This document shows positions 1 to 7,487 of a DNA stretch of 64,000 nt, in pieces; positions within the stretch are counted from its first letter, which is position 1; every line of letters starts with the position of its first letter. The notes below the pieces were generated by a model. The model ran no database searches, had not been told where the DNA came from, and was given only the letters and a program-made list of their open reading frames with translations. The stretch comes from a virus. The DNA lies in the IMG/VR virus record IMGVR_UViG_3300017917_004998, positions 59,064 to 123,063 of that record. One strand, written 5' to 3'. The translations under genes and the position numbers were made by a program.

Positions 1-17
1 TGTTCTTTCAGCATCTA

Positions 18-293
18 ATGACAATTAAAGATGCAATCGACGATCTCCTTCAAATGGATAGAGAAAAAGTCGATATGATTTTATCAGATGGCCACGCATG
101 GGCTAACGACCACATTACAACATCAGCAGATGATATCGAAGAGGTATACCATTTCATGAAGAACACTATGGCTGAAATGGGTCACTCGTCGCATGGCGAA
201 GAAATGCAGGTTTCTCCAATGAACATCGAAATTCTAGGTAGCAACGATAAAGTTGAAATCGAGGATGAAGATGGAGAAGGCGAAGACGAATAA
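18..293 (+). CDS. small acidic protein, unknown
   Basis: This 91-residue protein is not one I recognise. It is predominantly helical and very acidic, ending in a run of Glu and Asp (about residues 78-91). A TAA stop in another frame at 16-18 overlaps the ATG at 18 (TAATG), which suggests an upstream gene whose end is cut off by the window and translational coupling to this start. The reading frame is open to the window edge, so an upstream start cannot be excluded. The next gene starts 5 bases after its stop. Confidence 0.6.
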   Translation: MTIKDAIDDLLQMDREKVDMILSDGHAWANDHITTSADDIEEVYHFMKNTMAEMGHSSHGEEMQVSPMNIEILGSNDKVEIEDEDGEGEDE

Positions 294-297
294 AATT

Positions 298-1158
298 ATG
301 CAACCCTTAGATCCAAATATTCCAGGTTCGGCAGAGCCTCAGGTAGGATATGGACCTGAGGTCATCAACATATACCCATTTCTAAATTCACTTTCGAATC
401 TTAAAAAGGTTTTATTTGTTACGACTAGCAACAGAAGTCCGTATGTTGCTAAACAAGGAGAAAAGGCTAAATCTTCACAACTTGCGGATTATTTAGCATA
501 TCTACTAAAACAAAAAGGATGTGACGTTGAAGTAATCGATGCATCTTCACTTACAATCCACAATTGCTTAGGTTGCGTAAGCGAATTGCACGGAAATCAA
601 TGCGGTGTAAAAGCTTCTAAAGTAAAGGACGAAAAGAAAAACCCAACCGGACATTTAAGGTGTTGGGCTAGTCACGATTTTGAAGATGACGAGCTTTGGA
701 AAATAGTTAACCCGTTGTACGAAAGCGAAGCGGTTGTTTTCTTTGCTTCCCAAAGATGGGGAAATGCAAATGCAATTTACCAGAAACTGATCGAAAGATT
801 AGATTGGATCGAAAACATGCATTATTCTATGGGCGAGCCAAGTACAATCTCTGGAAAGAAAGCAGGATTTGTATTGATTGGTCAGAACTGGAGAGTTCAG
901 CAAACAGTTGAAACGCAGAGGGAAGTTCTTGCATTTTATGGTTTTGACGTACCAGAGGAACTTTACATGGGTTGGCAATTTACAAGAGACGTTGAAGACG
1001 AAAGTGAAGAATCTTACAAAGAGGCACCTTACACATTTGAGCAAAGCTGGAATATGCAATTATTCATTCCCACGTTAAAAGAGTCGGAATCACAAAGAGA
1101 ACAGTCTACCTTTAAGGTAAAAGATTTTAACAGCTTTATATCAAGGTTATCCTGGTAG
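298..1158 (+). CDS. flavodoxin-like NAD(P)H-dependent reductase
   Basis: The protein (about 286 aa) has the layout of the NADPH-dependent FMN reductase / flavodoxin-like fold. A beta strand (KKVLFVTTSNRS) leads into a phosphate loop, and a later segment (VVFFASQRWGNANAIYQKLIERLDWI) resembles the family pattern of a strand, an aromatic residue and a K-(L/F)-I-(E/D)-R helix. A Cys-rich patch (NCLGCV ... GNQCG ... LRCW) is reminiscent of iron-sulfur flavoproteins, but the spacing does not match their usual motif exactly. The open frame extends to an ATG at 253 inside the upstream gene. I prefer ATG 298, just after the preceding stop. The likely role is redox support for phage metabolism. The fold call is fairly firm; the substrate is unknown. 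Confidence 0.65.
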   Translation: MQPLDPNIPGSAEPQVGYGPEVINIYPFLNSLSNLKKVLFVTTSNRSPYVAKQGEKAKSSQLADYLAYLLKQKGCDVEVIDASSLTIHNCLGCVSELHGNQCGVKASKVKDEKKNPTGHLRCWASHDFEDDELWKIVNPLYESEAVVFFASQRWGNANAIYQKLIERLDWIENMHYSMGEPSTISGKKAGFVLIGQNWRVQQTVETQREVLAFYGFDVPEELYMGWQFTRDVEDESEESYKEAPYTFEQSWNMQLFIPTLKESESQREQSTFKVKDFNSFISRLSW

Positions 1159-1160
1159 GA

Positions 1161-1370
1161 TTAACCCTTTTTAGCTTCTTCGAAATCTTCTTCTGATAAT
1201 TTCCAACCTTTAATTTCTCCGCCAATGTATTCCTTAGCTTCAGAAAAAGTTGCTTTTGGATTTTCCTTTATGTAGTTAACCAATTTTTCTCTAATCGCCG
1301 GGTGAATTCCTTCACCTTCAGATAAGTTTGATTCGTTTACGAAGGTTTCAAAATCTGTAAGGTTTCTCAT
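1161..1370 (-). CDS. small protein with capsid-targeting-like N-terminus
   Basis: This is a 69-residue protein. Its N-terminus (MRNLTDFETFVNE) closely resembles the T4 internal-protein capsid targeting sequence (MKTYQEFIAE), including an aromatic-E-x-F core and a Glu where the prohead protease would cut. The remainder is a charged helical segment with no family I recognise. The gene converges with the flavodoxin-like gene (2 bases between the stops). A minus-strand GATATATAG box lies 20 bases upstream of its start. I infer that it is packaged in the phage head; this is not demonstrated. Confidence 0.6.
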   Translation of the reverse strand: MRNLTDFETFVNESNLSEGEGIHPAIREKLVNYIKENPKATFSEAKEYIGGEIKGWKLSEEDFEEAKKG

Positions 1371-1390
1371 ATCTGTTATTAATTTTCAAT

Positions 1391-1399
1391 CTATATATC
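1391..1399 (-). promoter_or_regulatory. GATATATAG late-promoter-like box
   Basis: The minus strand reads GATATATAG, 20 bases upstream of the start at 1370. It is one of about a dozen such boxes in the window placed just before genes. Confidence 0.5.
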
Positions 1400-1430
1400 T
1401 AGATTATTTTTTTTGATCGTCTAGAGTAAT

Positions 1431-1438
1431 TACATTTG
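1431..1438 (+). promoter_or_regulatory. possible Bacteroidota-type -7 box (TAnnTTTG)
   Basis: TACATTTG fits the Bacteroidota -7 consensus TAnnTTTG. A TTTG lies at 1412-1415, a slightly short 15-base spacing. The start codon of the rhomboid gene follows 5 bases later, which would give a nearly leaderless transcript. Weak evidence. Confidence 0.3.
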
Positions 1439-1443
1439 GACAG

Positions 1444-1980
1444 ATGTTAAAATATTTTATCAACTATTCAAAGGAAAGCTTTCTAAAAACCTTAGCTATT
1501 TCTGCGGTCTGTTTGTTTTCTTATTTTGTAGCATGGCTTGTAGTCATATTTACCGGGGATGCAGATTTTGCTTTAAGGCTTCCGTTTATTTCGCCGTGGA
1601 TACATTCAGATCTTTCTCACTTTTTGATAAACATAATTCCTCTATTCGTTTTAATGCTCAGTGAAAAAAACAGATTTAAGATTTCGTGTCTGTTAATTAT
1701 ACCAATCTTAATCGAAGTGGCTTTTCTGCCATTAATTTTTTTTGGCACAGCCACAGTTATTGGGCTTTCTAAATTCATTTTCTTCTTGTTTGCGAGATTT
1801 ATGCTAACGAGAGAAAACAATAAAGTAATTCATCAATCCGTATTTGTGTTCATATTTACTTTGGAACTGTTACAAATCGGATCGGGTGACCTTATAAGTC
1901 ACGAAGGACACATTTTCGGTAGCATCCTTGGAATCATTTCAATTTATGCGGAGAAAAAAGGTCTCTTAAAGAGATGCTAA
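1444..1980 (+). CDS. rhomboid-family intramembrane serine protease
   Basis: This 178-residue polytopic membrane protein carries the three rhomboid landmarks in the right order. HSDLSHFLIN (residues 54-63) matches the GlpG H-x3-N of transmembrane segment 2. VIGLSK (105-110) places Ser109 at the catalytic Ser of GlpG's GLSG. HEGHIFGSILG (153-163) places His156 at the catalytic His of GlpG's AHIAG. Glycines spaced along the last helix are also kept. The last Gly of GxSG is Lys here. The protein is close to the minimal six-helix core. It would act in the host inner membrane; the substrate is unknown. It converges with, and overlaps by 15 bases, the next gene on the minus strand. Confidence 0.75.
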   Translation: MLKYFINYSKESFLKTLAISAVCLFSYFVAWLVVIFTGDADFALRLPFISPWIHSDLSHFLINIIPLFVLMLSEKNRFKISCLLIIPILIEVAFLPLIFFGTATVIGLSKFIFFLFARFMLTRENNKVIHQSVFVFIFTLELLQIGSGDLISHEGHIFGSILGIISIYAEKKGLLKRC

Positions 1981-2544
1981 AAATTCTTTAAGAACCGACA
2001 TAATATCCTCGACGTTCCCAATCTCTTCTTTTCTATATCCAACGTTTCTATATTTGTCAACAAACTCTTCAAAACTTTTATAAAGGTCTTCGGCTAATTC
2101 TTTGTCTAATTCAGTAACCATAGAATTTTTAAAGCCCTCCATTCCCTTTCCAGTTCCAGATTCTCTAGCTTTATCTGTCGTAAAAGCTTCAATTGCATAT
2201 TTGTCTGGAGACTTGTATTCATACTCATATTCTTCCATTCCCTCTTCATCCTTACCAGCTGGAATCTTTTCGAATTCAACGTAGTCTTCCATTTCATTGG
2301 GTTCGAATGCAACAACGAACATTTTGCCAGTTGCTTTTTCTTTTAGTATAGCATATTCTGAGTAATCTGAAGCAACCAAATCAAATTTGATGTCAGACTG
2401 ATTCATAGAGATGTTTCTATCTGTTTCCGAATCCTCTTTATTCCAAGGAGACATCGGATCACTTGCTGTACCCGCTGGGTAGTTCTCTTCGCTTTCTGAA
2501 GTATTCCCGTTGAAATAATCTTCAAATGTTTTTATTACTCTCAT
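1966..2544 (-). CDS. acidic protein with capsid-targeting-like N-terminus
   Basis: A 192-residue acidic protein of unknown family. The N-terminus (MRVIKTFEDYFNGN) shares the basic-hydrophobic-aromatic pattern seen in several other proteins here and in T4 internal head proteins. The middle section contains short beta-strand-like stretches (YAILKEKATGKMFVVAFE), and the end is helical. It lies 17 bases downstream of the Dps-like gene on the same strand and is probably cotranscribed with it from the box at 3091. Its 3' end overlaps the rhomboid gene convergently. Confidence 0.6.
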   Translation of the reverse strand: MRVIKTFEDYFNGNTSESEENYPAGTASDPMSPWNKEDSETDRNISMNQSDIKFDLVASDYSEYAILKEKATGKMFVVAFEPNEMEDYVEFEKIPAGKDEEGMEEYEYEYKSPDKYAIEAFTTDKARESGTGKGMEGFKNSMVTELDKELAEDLYKSFEEFVDKYRNVGYRKEEIGNVEDIMSVLKEFLASL

Positions 2545-2561
2545 ATGATTTTTCTTTGTTT

Positions 2562-3074
2562 TTAACGCTTAAGTGTAAGTAAATAATTGATCTTATCCAA
2601 TAAAGATAAAATTTCGTCTAACTGGTTTAAAATCTCAGGATCTTTGTCAAATAAAGCTTTACAATCAACTGCATAGCATTTATAAACAGCTTTCATATAT
2701 GAATTAAGCCCATCCGGAGAATCCGGGTTCATATAATTCATAACGCTCATGGTGCATTCTTTGTCAGATAATTCAGGCCTGCAATATTTTCCCATTGCAG
2801 ATTCAACCAAATCGTCAGTCAAAGAAATAAAAGTATTAAAAAGCTCATCCAAAGCCTTGTGCTCTGAGAAGGATCTTGTCTGCCAATGTAATAACTTAAT
2901 TTGTGCAGTGTTTTTTAACACGCTGTGTGTTAAAAAATTCACTTTGTCCATATTGCCGTTTTCTGGCATATCGCTCATAGTTTTTCTGAATGAATTGAAT
3001 GTATAATCACCTCCAGCTGTTCCTGGTTTTTCGATTACGTCTCCGAAAGCACTCAAATTTAAAACTTTATCCAC
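2562..3074 (-). CDS. Dps/ferritin-like protein
   Basis: This 170-residue protein has a Dps-like segment. HWQTRSFSEHKALDELF is followed by a helix bearing D and E. Spacing of the putative iron ligands matches Dps exactly from the second His onward: His72, Asp76 (+4), Asp87 (+11) and Glu91 (+4). His63 precedes a Trp as in the Dps HWN motif, but the loop between the two His residues is 3 residues shorter. The N-terminus (MDKVLNLSAFGDVIEK) may be a diverged capsid-targeting sequence. The protein could bind iron or protect DNA, possibly in the virion. It is likely related to the phage family DUF5856, from memory. A minus-strand GATATATAG box lies 16 bases upstream. Confidence 0.6.
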   Translation of the reverse strand: MDKVLNLSAFGDVIEKPGTAGGDYTFNSFRKTMSDMPENGNMDKVNFLTHSVLKNTAQIKLLHWQTRSFSEHKALDELFNTFISLTDDLVESAMGKYCRPELSDKECTMSVMNYMNPDSPDGLNSYMKAVYKCYAVDCKALFDKDPEILNQLDEILSLLDKINYLLTLKR

Positions 3075-3090
3075 TTTAATTTTTTTTCTT

Positions 3091-3099
3091 CTATATATC
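3091..3099 (-). promoter_or_regulatory. GATATATAG late-promoter-like box
   Basis: The minus strand reads GATATATAG preceded by CTTTA, 16 bases upstream of the Dps-like gene. The same CTTTAGATATATA context recurs at 6724-6737. Confidence 0.5.
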
Positions 3100-3176
3100 T
3101 AAAGTATAAAATTTTTGTGCTTCAGGATTTAGATAAAACAAGGTCTCTATAAAAGATTTGGTGAAAAACTTATTTA

Positions 3177-3186
3177 CATATATAAG
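3177..3186 (+). promoter_or_regulatory. CATATATAAG promoter-like box
   Basis: A variant of the recurring box, 16 bases upstream of the ATG at 3203. This position supports ATG 3203 over the upstream in-frame TTG (3158) and GTG (3161). Confidence 0.4.
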
Positions 3187-3202
3187 GGATCAGAGTAAAA
3201 TC

Positions 3203-3670
3203 ATGGAAGCACTTAAAAACTGGAAAAGTCTTTCCGATAGACAGCCCATCGATCTGGAGACTTATTTAAAAGATTGGATAAAAAAGAACCCAATACATAA
3301 ATTGTACATCGGTTGCGACTCGCACAACGAGTTAAAAAACACAACATTTGCGACTGTGATAGTTCTGCATTATGGGATCGGTGGTGGAGGTCACGTTCTA
3401 TATTCCAGAGACACATATCCTTTAGTTAAGGATCGTTACGAAAGATTGTGGAAGGAAGTTGAGTTGAGTGTTACTGTTGCTCAGAACCTAATTGACTTCG
3501 GATTGGGAAAACCTGACTACATTGACATAGATCTTAATCCAGATCCTAGGTTTAAGTCAAATTCTGTTTTAAGATCTGCTGTTGGGATGATAGAGTCTCT
3601 GGGAATAACACCAAGATACAAAACGAAATCACCATGGGCTATTTCAATTGCTGATTGCATTTGTAAATAA
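3203..3670 (+). CDS. RNase H-like (YkuK/DUF458) protein
   Basis: The protein (155 aa from ATG 3203) matches the DUF458/YkuK pattern: a strand with IGCDSH, then a tract ending in FATVIVLHYGIGGGGHVLYSRD, a helix with E residues, and DYIDIDLNPDP followed by a C-terminal DC. The paired acidic residues fit an RNase H-type nuclease fold. The open frame continues upstream to TTG 3158, but a promoter-like box at 3177-3186 favours the ATG. The role in the phage is unknown; RNA or hybrid processing is possible. Confidence 0.65.
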   Translation: MEALKNWKSLSDRQPIDLETYLKDWIKKNPIHKLYIGCDSHNELKNTTFATVIVLHYGIGGGGHVLYSRDTYPLVKDRYERLWKEVELSVTVAQNLIDFGLGKPDYIDIDLNPDPRFKSNSVLRSAVGMIESLGITPRYKTKSPWAISIADCICK

Positions 3671-3700
3671 AGACTTGCGTGGAAATTAAAAATGTAATTT

Positions 3701-3955
3701 ATGGAAGAACAGGTCGAAGTAATAAATCCTGGCTTGGAAGACATTTCCAAACAGGCAAACCAAATAAAGGATTCAATCAGGAACCTAGAAAGGGAACTTG
3801 ACGCATTGCAAAATAATTGCAATCACCCGGAATATGACATAAAAAACTGTCCTACACAATCGTGCTGTTTCCAATTGAAAAGGGTCTGCAAAAAATGCTT
3901 AAGTGAAATAGGATATCCAACATCGGAGGAGACTGAAGCCTGGGTTTCTTCGTAA
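3701..3955 (+). CDS. small coiled-coil / zinc-binding protein
   Basis: An 84-residue protein with an N-terminal amphipathic helix (residues 10-38) followed by a Cys/His cluster: C40-x-H42, then C63-x2-C66 (RVCKKCLSEIGYP). This arrangement suggests one bound zinc. I do not recognise a named family. It sits between the RNase H-like gene and the Clp gene on the same strand, about 30 bases after the former. Confidence 0.6.
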   Translation: MEEQVEVINPGLEDISKQANQIKDSIRNLERELDALQNNCNHPEYDIKNCPTQSCCFQLKRVCKKCLSEIGYPTSEETEAWVSS

Positions 3956-4028
3956 TTTTTTTTATTGTTCAAATTGCGAAAACTTAAAGTTTTGACTTCA
4001 TATAAGATCTGTGTTAAATCCTAATGAT

Positions 4029-6146
4029 ATGGAAGAAAATTTGAAAAAATCGCTAGACAATCTATCTGGTGAGATGGGACCTAGTAAGATATCAGCAAGC
4101 AGAAGAAGTATGCCAGAAGACGATGACGATGATCTTGGCGGTGAATTTAAAAATTCTTCATCGAACTCAAAAACACCTGCTCTCGATAACTTTACTCGAG
4201 ATCTAACCGAGATGGCGATAAAGGGCGAGCTTGATCCAATCGTTGGCAGAGACGAAGAGATTGAAAGGGTATCACAGATTTTGGCAAGAAGGAAGAAAAA
4301 CAACCCAGTTCTAATTGGTGAACCTGGTGTTGGTAAATCTGCAATTGCTGAAGGACTTGCACTTAGAATTATTCAAAGGAAGGTTTCAAAGAATCTTTTA
4401 AACAAGAAAATCCTTACCCTGGATATGGGATCTGTTGTAGCAGGTACAAAATACAGAGGTCAATTTGAGGAGAGGATCAAGACGATTCTCGACGAACTAA
4501 AGAAGAATAAAGATATCATTATCTTCATAGACGAATTACATACCATAGTCGGTGCAGGCGGATCATCTGGATCATTGGATGCATCTAATATGTTTAAGCC
4601 AGCCTTGGCCAGAGGAGAGATCCAGTGTGTAGGTGCAACTACTTTAAACGAATATAGAACAAACATTGAGAAAGACGGTGCACTGGAGCGTAGATTCCAA
4701 AAGATCATAGTTGACCCGCCAACACCAGCAGAGACTCTCACGATCCTCAGAAACATTAAATCAAAATATGAGGATCACCACAATGTTGAATATACAGACG
4801 AAGCAATTGAGGTATGCGTCAAGCTCACAGAAAGGTTTATAACAGATCGCAATTTTCCTGATAAGGCCCTGGATGCTTTGGATGAAGCGGGCAGTAGAGC
4901 ACAGCTTACTCAGGTTAAAGTTCCAGATAGCCTAATCAAGCTGGAGCAGAACCTGGAAAAGATCAAAGCAGACAAGAAGGAATCTGTAACAAAACAGGAT
5001 TATGAAGCTGCAGCTAAATTCAGGGATCTCGAGAGGAAAGTTAATCTTAGCATTGAGATTGAAACTAAATCATGGGAGCAAAAATTAAAGGAGAAAAGAA
5101 AGATTGTTGATGCTGAAAGAGTTGCTGAAGTAGTTTCAATGATGACCGGGGTTCCTCTAAATAAAGTCACACAGTCAGAAAACCAAAAACTTGCACAGCT
5201 TGAAGAAACCCTGAAAGCAGAAGTAATAGGTCAATCTGTTGCAGTCACCAAAATCTCCAAAGCTATCCTCAGAAATAGACTTGGGTTAAAAGATCCAAAC
5301 AGACCAATAGGATCGTTTATTTTTATGGGTCCAACTGGGGTTGGAAAAACAGAGCTTGCGAAGAAACTGGCAGAAAACATATTTGGAGATAGAGATGCTT
5401 TAATCCGAATTGATATGTCGGAATACATGGAGAAATTCAATTCAACCAAATTAATCGGAGCTCCTCCGGGATACGTAGGACACGAAGATGGAGGTCAGTT
5501 AACAGAAAAGGTTCGCAGAAAACCATATTCTGTTGTTCTGTTTGATGAAATTGAAAAAGCACACCCCGACATTTTCAATTCTTTGCTTCAAATATTGGAT
5601 GAAGGATTTATTACAGATAGCTTAGGTAGAAAGATCAACTTTAAGAACTGTTTGATTATTCTAACATCTAATGTTGGACAAAGGAAAGCTTCTGAATTTG
5701 GTACAGGCGTTGGTTTTAACTCAGCAGATTCACAACAAAAAAAGAACGAGGAATCTTCTTCAATTATCAGAAAGGAATTAGCTAAAACATTCTCACCTGA
5801 GTTTTTGAATCGTGTTGACGAAGTAATCTATTTCAATTCATTAACTAAAGACGATCTGCTTAAAATTATCGAGGTTGAACTTAAAAAGATGTACCCGAGG
5901 TTTGAAGAAATAGGATATAAGATTTCCATATCGAAAGATCTTAAGGAGAAAATAGCAGAGATTGGGTATGATCCTAAATATGGTGCTAGACCGCTCAAAA
6001 GACTTTTGCAGAAATATGTAGAAGATACTATAGCTGAATTGGCAATCCAGCAAAAAATTCAGATTGGATCTAAGATTACATTATCACTAGATCCAAAAAA
6101 GAATCCAGATGAAGAAAATCCGGTTAAGGTAAAAATAGTCTTTTAA
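4029..6146 (+). CDS. ClpC/ClpA-type AAA+ unfoldase
   Basis: A two-ring AAA+ unfoldase of about 705 residues. D1 has Walker A GEPGVGKS (about residues 97-104) and Walker B IIFIDELH. A middle region contains a UVR-like stretch (KQDYEAAAKFRDLERK), as in ClpC. D2 has GPTGVGKT and VLFDEIEKAHP, with conserved C-terminal GARPLKR. The usual N-terminal Clp_N repeats are absent and replaced by about 55 acidic, low-complexity residues. The tripeptide VGF (about 561-563) sits where ClpC carries its ClpP-docking loop, so the protein may dock onto host ClpP. No ClpP is in the window. A GTG at 4011 is in frame; I chose ATG 4029. It probably redirects host proteolysis or unfolds proteins during assembly. Confidence 0.85.
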   Translation: MEENLKKSLDNLSGEMGPSKISASRRSMPEDDDDDLGGEFKNSSSNSKTPALDNFTRDLTEMAIKGELDPIVGRDEEIERVSQILARRKKNNPVLIGEPGVGKSAIAEGLALRIIQRKVSKNLLNKKILTLDMGSVVAGTKYRGQFEERIKTILDELKKNKDIIIFIDELHTIVGAGGSSGSLDASNMFKPALARGEIQCVGATTLNEYRTNIEKDGALERRFQKIIVDPPTPAETLTILRNIKSKYEDHHNVEYTDEAIEVCVKLTERFITDRNFPDKALDALDEAGSRAQLTQVKVPDSLIKLEQNLEKIKADKKESVTKQDYEAAAKFRDLERKVNLSIEIETKSWEQKLKEKRKIVDAERVAEVVSMMTGVPLNKVTQSENQKLAQLEETLKAEVIGQSVAVTKISKAILRNRLGLKDPNRPIGSFIFMGPTGVGKTELAKKLAENIFGDRDALIRIDMSEYMEKFNSTKLIGAPPGYVGHEDGGQLTEKVRRKPYSVVLFDEIEKAHPDIFNSLLQILDEGFITDSLGRKINFKNCLIILTSNVGQRKASEFGTGVGFNSADSQQKKNEESSSIIRKELAKTFSPEFLNRVDEVIYFNSLTKDDLLKIIEVELKKMYPRFEEIGYKISISKDLKEKIAEIGYDPKYGARPLKRLLQKYVEDTIAELAIQQKIQIGSKITLSLDPKKNPDEENPVKVKIVF

Positions 6147-6174
6147 AGCTCTTTTTTCTTTGTCAATCTAGTAA

Positions 6175-6185
6175 ATATATAAAAG
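6175..6185 (+). promoter_or_regulatory. ATATATAAAAG box abutting bS21 start
   Basis: The promoter-like box ends directly at the ATG at 6186. If it works as a -10 element, the transcript would start at or inside the start codon and be leaderless. Confidence 0.4.
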
Positions 6186-6383
6186 ATGCTTCATATAGAT
6201 TTGTCAAAAGAAAAAAACCTAGACTCTGCTTTAAAAAAGCTAAAGACTAAATTTGATAAGGTTGGGACAAAAAAAGAACTCCTTGCTAGGAAGGAGTTCG
6301 TTAAACCGTCGGTTTTAAAAAGAGAGCTTAGACTTAAAGCATCGTATATCCAACAATTAAGATCTGAAGAGGAAAGAGATTAA
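6186..6383 (+). CDS. rpsU: ribosomal protein bS21 homologue
   Basis: A 65-residue protein that matches bS21 along its whole length. The Bacteroidota-type core is clear: ALKKLKTKFDKVGTKKEL, LLARKEFVKPSV and then R-x4-KASYIQQLR. bS21 sits on the small ribosomal subunit near the anti-Shine-Dalgarno end of 16S rRNA. In Bacteroidota the bS21/bS18/bS6 pocket has been reported to hide that sequence. A phage copy could replace the host protein and change which messages are translated. It lies 39 bases after the Clp gene and overlaps the converging gene at 6380 by 4 bases. Confidence 0.85.
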   Translation: MLHIDLSKEKNLDSALKKLKTKFDKVGTKKELLARKEFVKPSVLKRELRLKASYIQQLRSEEERD

Positions 6384-6700
6384 CTCAAAGGAACCCCCGG
6401 GATCTCAATCTTTTTAATCGCACCTAAAGCTTTATCAATTACCGTTCCCTTACCTTCGCTGGGCCAATTTCCTGCGAATGCTAACATTGAAGTAGCCTTT
6501 TTCCTTACATCTTTTTCAGGAACTATCTTTGCTTTTTTAACGGCAACTAAAAGATCGTGTGCTAGTTCTTCGCCACTTTTATAAACACTTTCGATCTTCT
6601 CTTCTGGTTTGACCCCAAGTAATTTGTGCATCAAACCTTTGGAAGCCTTAGCTTCGTTGATCTCATCTACAAAGCTTTCGTAAATTTTAATATTTTCCAT
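6380..6700 (-). CDS. small protein with capsid-targeting-like N-terminus
   Basis: A 106-residue lysine-rich protein of unknown family. The first residues (MENIKIYESFVDEINEA) closely follow the T4 capsid targeting pattern (aromatic-E-x-F-hydrophobic-x-E). The remainder contains helices and a short TSMLAFAGNWPSEGKG stretch. A minus-strand GATATATAA box lies 23 bases upstream. By analogy with T4 IPI-III it may be packaged with DNA and matured by the prohead protease. That is an inference. Confidence 0.6.
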   Translation of the reverse strand: MENIKIYESFVDEINEAKASKGLMHKLLGVKPEEKIESVYKSGEELAHDLLVAVKKAKIVPEKDVRKKATSMLAFAGNWPSEGKGTVIDKALGAIKKIEIPGVPLS

Positions 6701-6723
6701 TTTTTGGTTTTTATTTCTTTTGA

Positions 6724-6732
6724 TTATATATC
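6724..6732 (-). promoter_or_regulatory. GATATATAA late-promoter-like box
   Basis: The minus strand reads CTTTAGATATATAA, 23 bases upstream of the start at 6700. Confidence 0.5.
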
Positions 6733-6748
6733 TAAAGTGAATCCTTGT

Positions 6749-6931
6749 ATGGAAGATAAAGAAAATGTAGAATCGAAGAAAATTGAATATGCACTAGGTG
6801 TATTAGAAACTACTAATATCCTGCTAAATTCACAAAGCAAAGAAATACTTCTTTGCAACATAGAGCATCTAAAAAAGATTCTACCTATTGCAATCGACGA
6901 GATAAAGCCAGATTCTAATCTCCAACTTTAA
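6749..6931 (+). CDS. small hypothetical protein
   Basis: A 60-residue helical protein (KKIEYALGVLETTNILLNSQ...), with no recognised family. The frame is open back to 6626, but that part would overlap the divergent gene. ATG 6749 lies just after the intergenic promoter region and is the better start. It overlaps the converging HAD gene by 17 bases. Confidence 0.5.
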   Translation: MEDKENVESKKIEYALGVLETTNILLNSQSKEILLCNIEHLKKILPIAIDEIKPDSNLQL

Positions 6932-7472
6932 TCGTTTTGACTACAGCATCCATGTAGCCTTCTGCTTCTTTTGCTAATTTAAGATTGTCGTCGTTGTCGT
7001 CAAAAAAGACAAGATTTTTAAACCCTAGATCTATCAGGTCTTTAATTGCTAGCTTCTTTCTTTCTGGTATCGTTCCCTTGTGTTTAAACTGCGGGTCATG
7101 AATTGCGATTACCAATTCTGGGTGTATGTCAATCCCATTTATCAGAAAAAATTCTCTGACTAGCTCGCTTGACGACCTTGCTGTTAAAATAGCAACCGGG
7201 ATTTTTTTGTGGTAAGCACCCTTAAGTATGTCGAATATTTCGTGGATTATCTCTCCTCTCCTTAGAACATCTGGGCTTTCGAAATCGTCAAAATTTAAAA
7301 GGTGATTTTTCTTTTTTGTAAAGTTGCTGAATTCATGTGGAGTTAACTCTTTTATAACCTCGTGAGTACCTTTGCTTAGAATCTTTATCTTAGCATCGGT
7401 CTTAACTAGTGTGTCGTCAAGGTCGAAAATTATCAATTTGTCCGGCTTTTCTATTCCTTTAATCTTAATCAC
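6915..7472 (-). CDS. HAD-superfamily phosphatase
   Basis: All four HAD motifs are visible in this 185-residue protein: motif I DLDDT (residues 17-21), motif II LTARS, motif III lysine in the ERKKLAIKDL helix, and motif IV FFDDNDDN. The cap between motifs I and II is short. The substrate cannot be told; nucleotide, polynucleotide 3'-phosphate or sugar phosphate are all possible. It is downstream of, and probably cotranscribed with, the galactosyltransferase gene (15 bases apart). Confidence 0.75.
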   Translation of the reverse strand: MIKIKGIEKPDKLIIFDLDDTLVKTDAKIKILSKGTHEVIKELTPHEFSNFTKKKNHLLNFDDFESPDVLRRGEIIHEIFDILKGAYHKKIPVAILTARSSSELVREFFLINGIDIHPELVIAIHDPQFKHKGTIPERKKLAIKDLIDLGFKNLVFFDDNDDNLKLAKEAEGYMDAVVKTIKVGD

Positions 7473-7487
7473 CTTTGAGTTTTCTTG

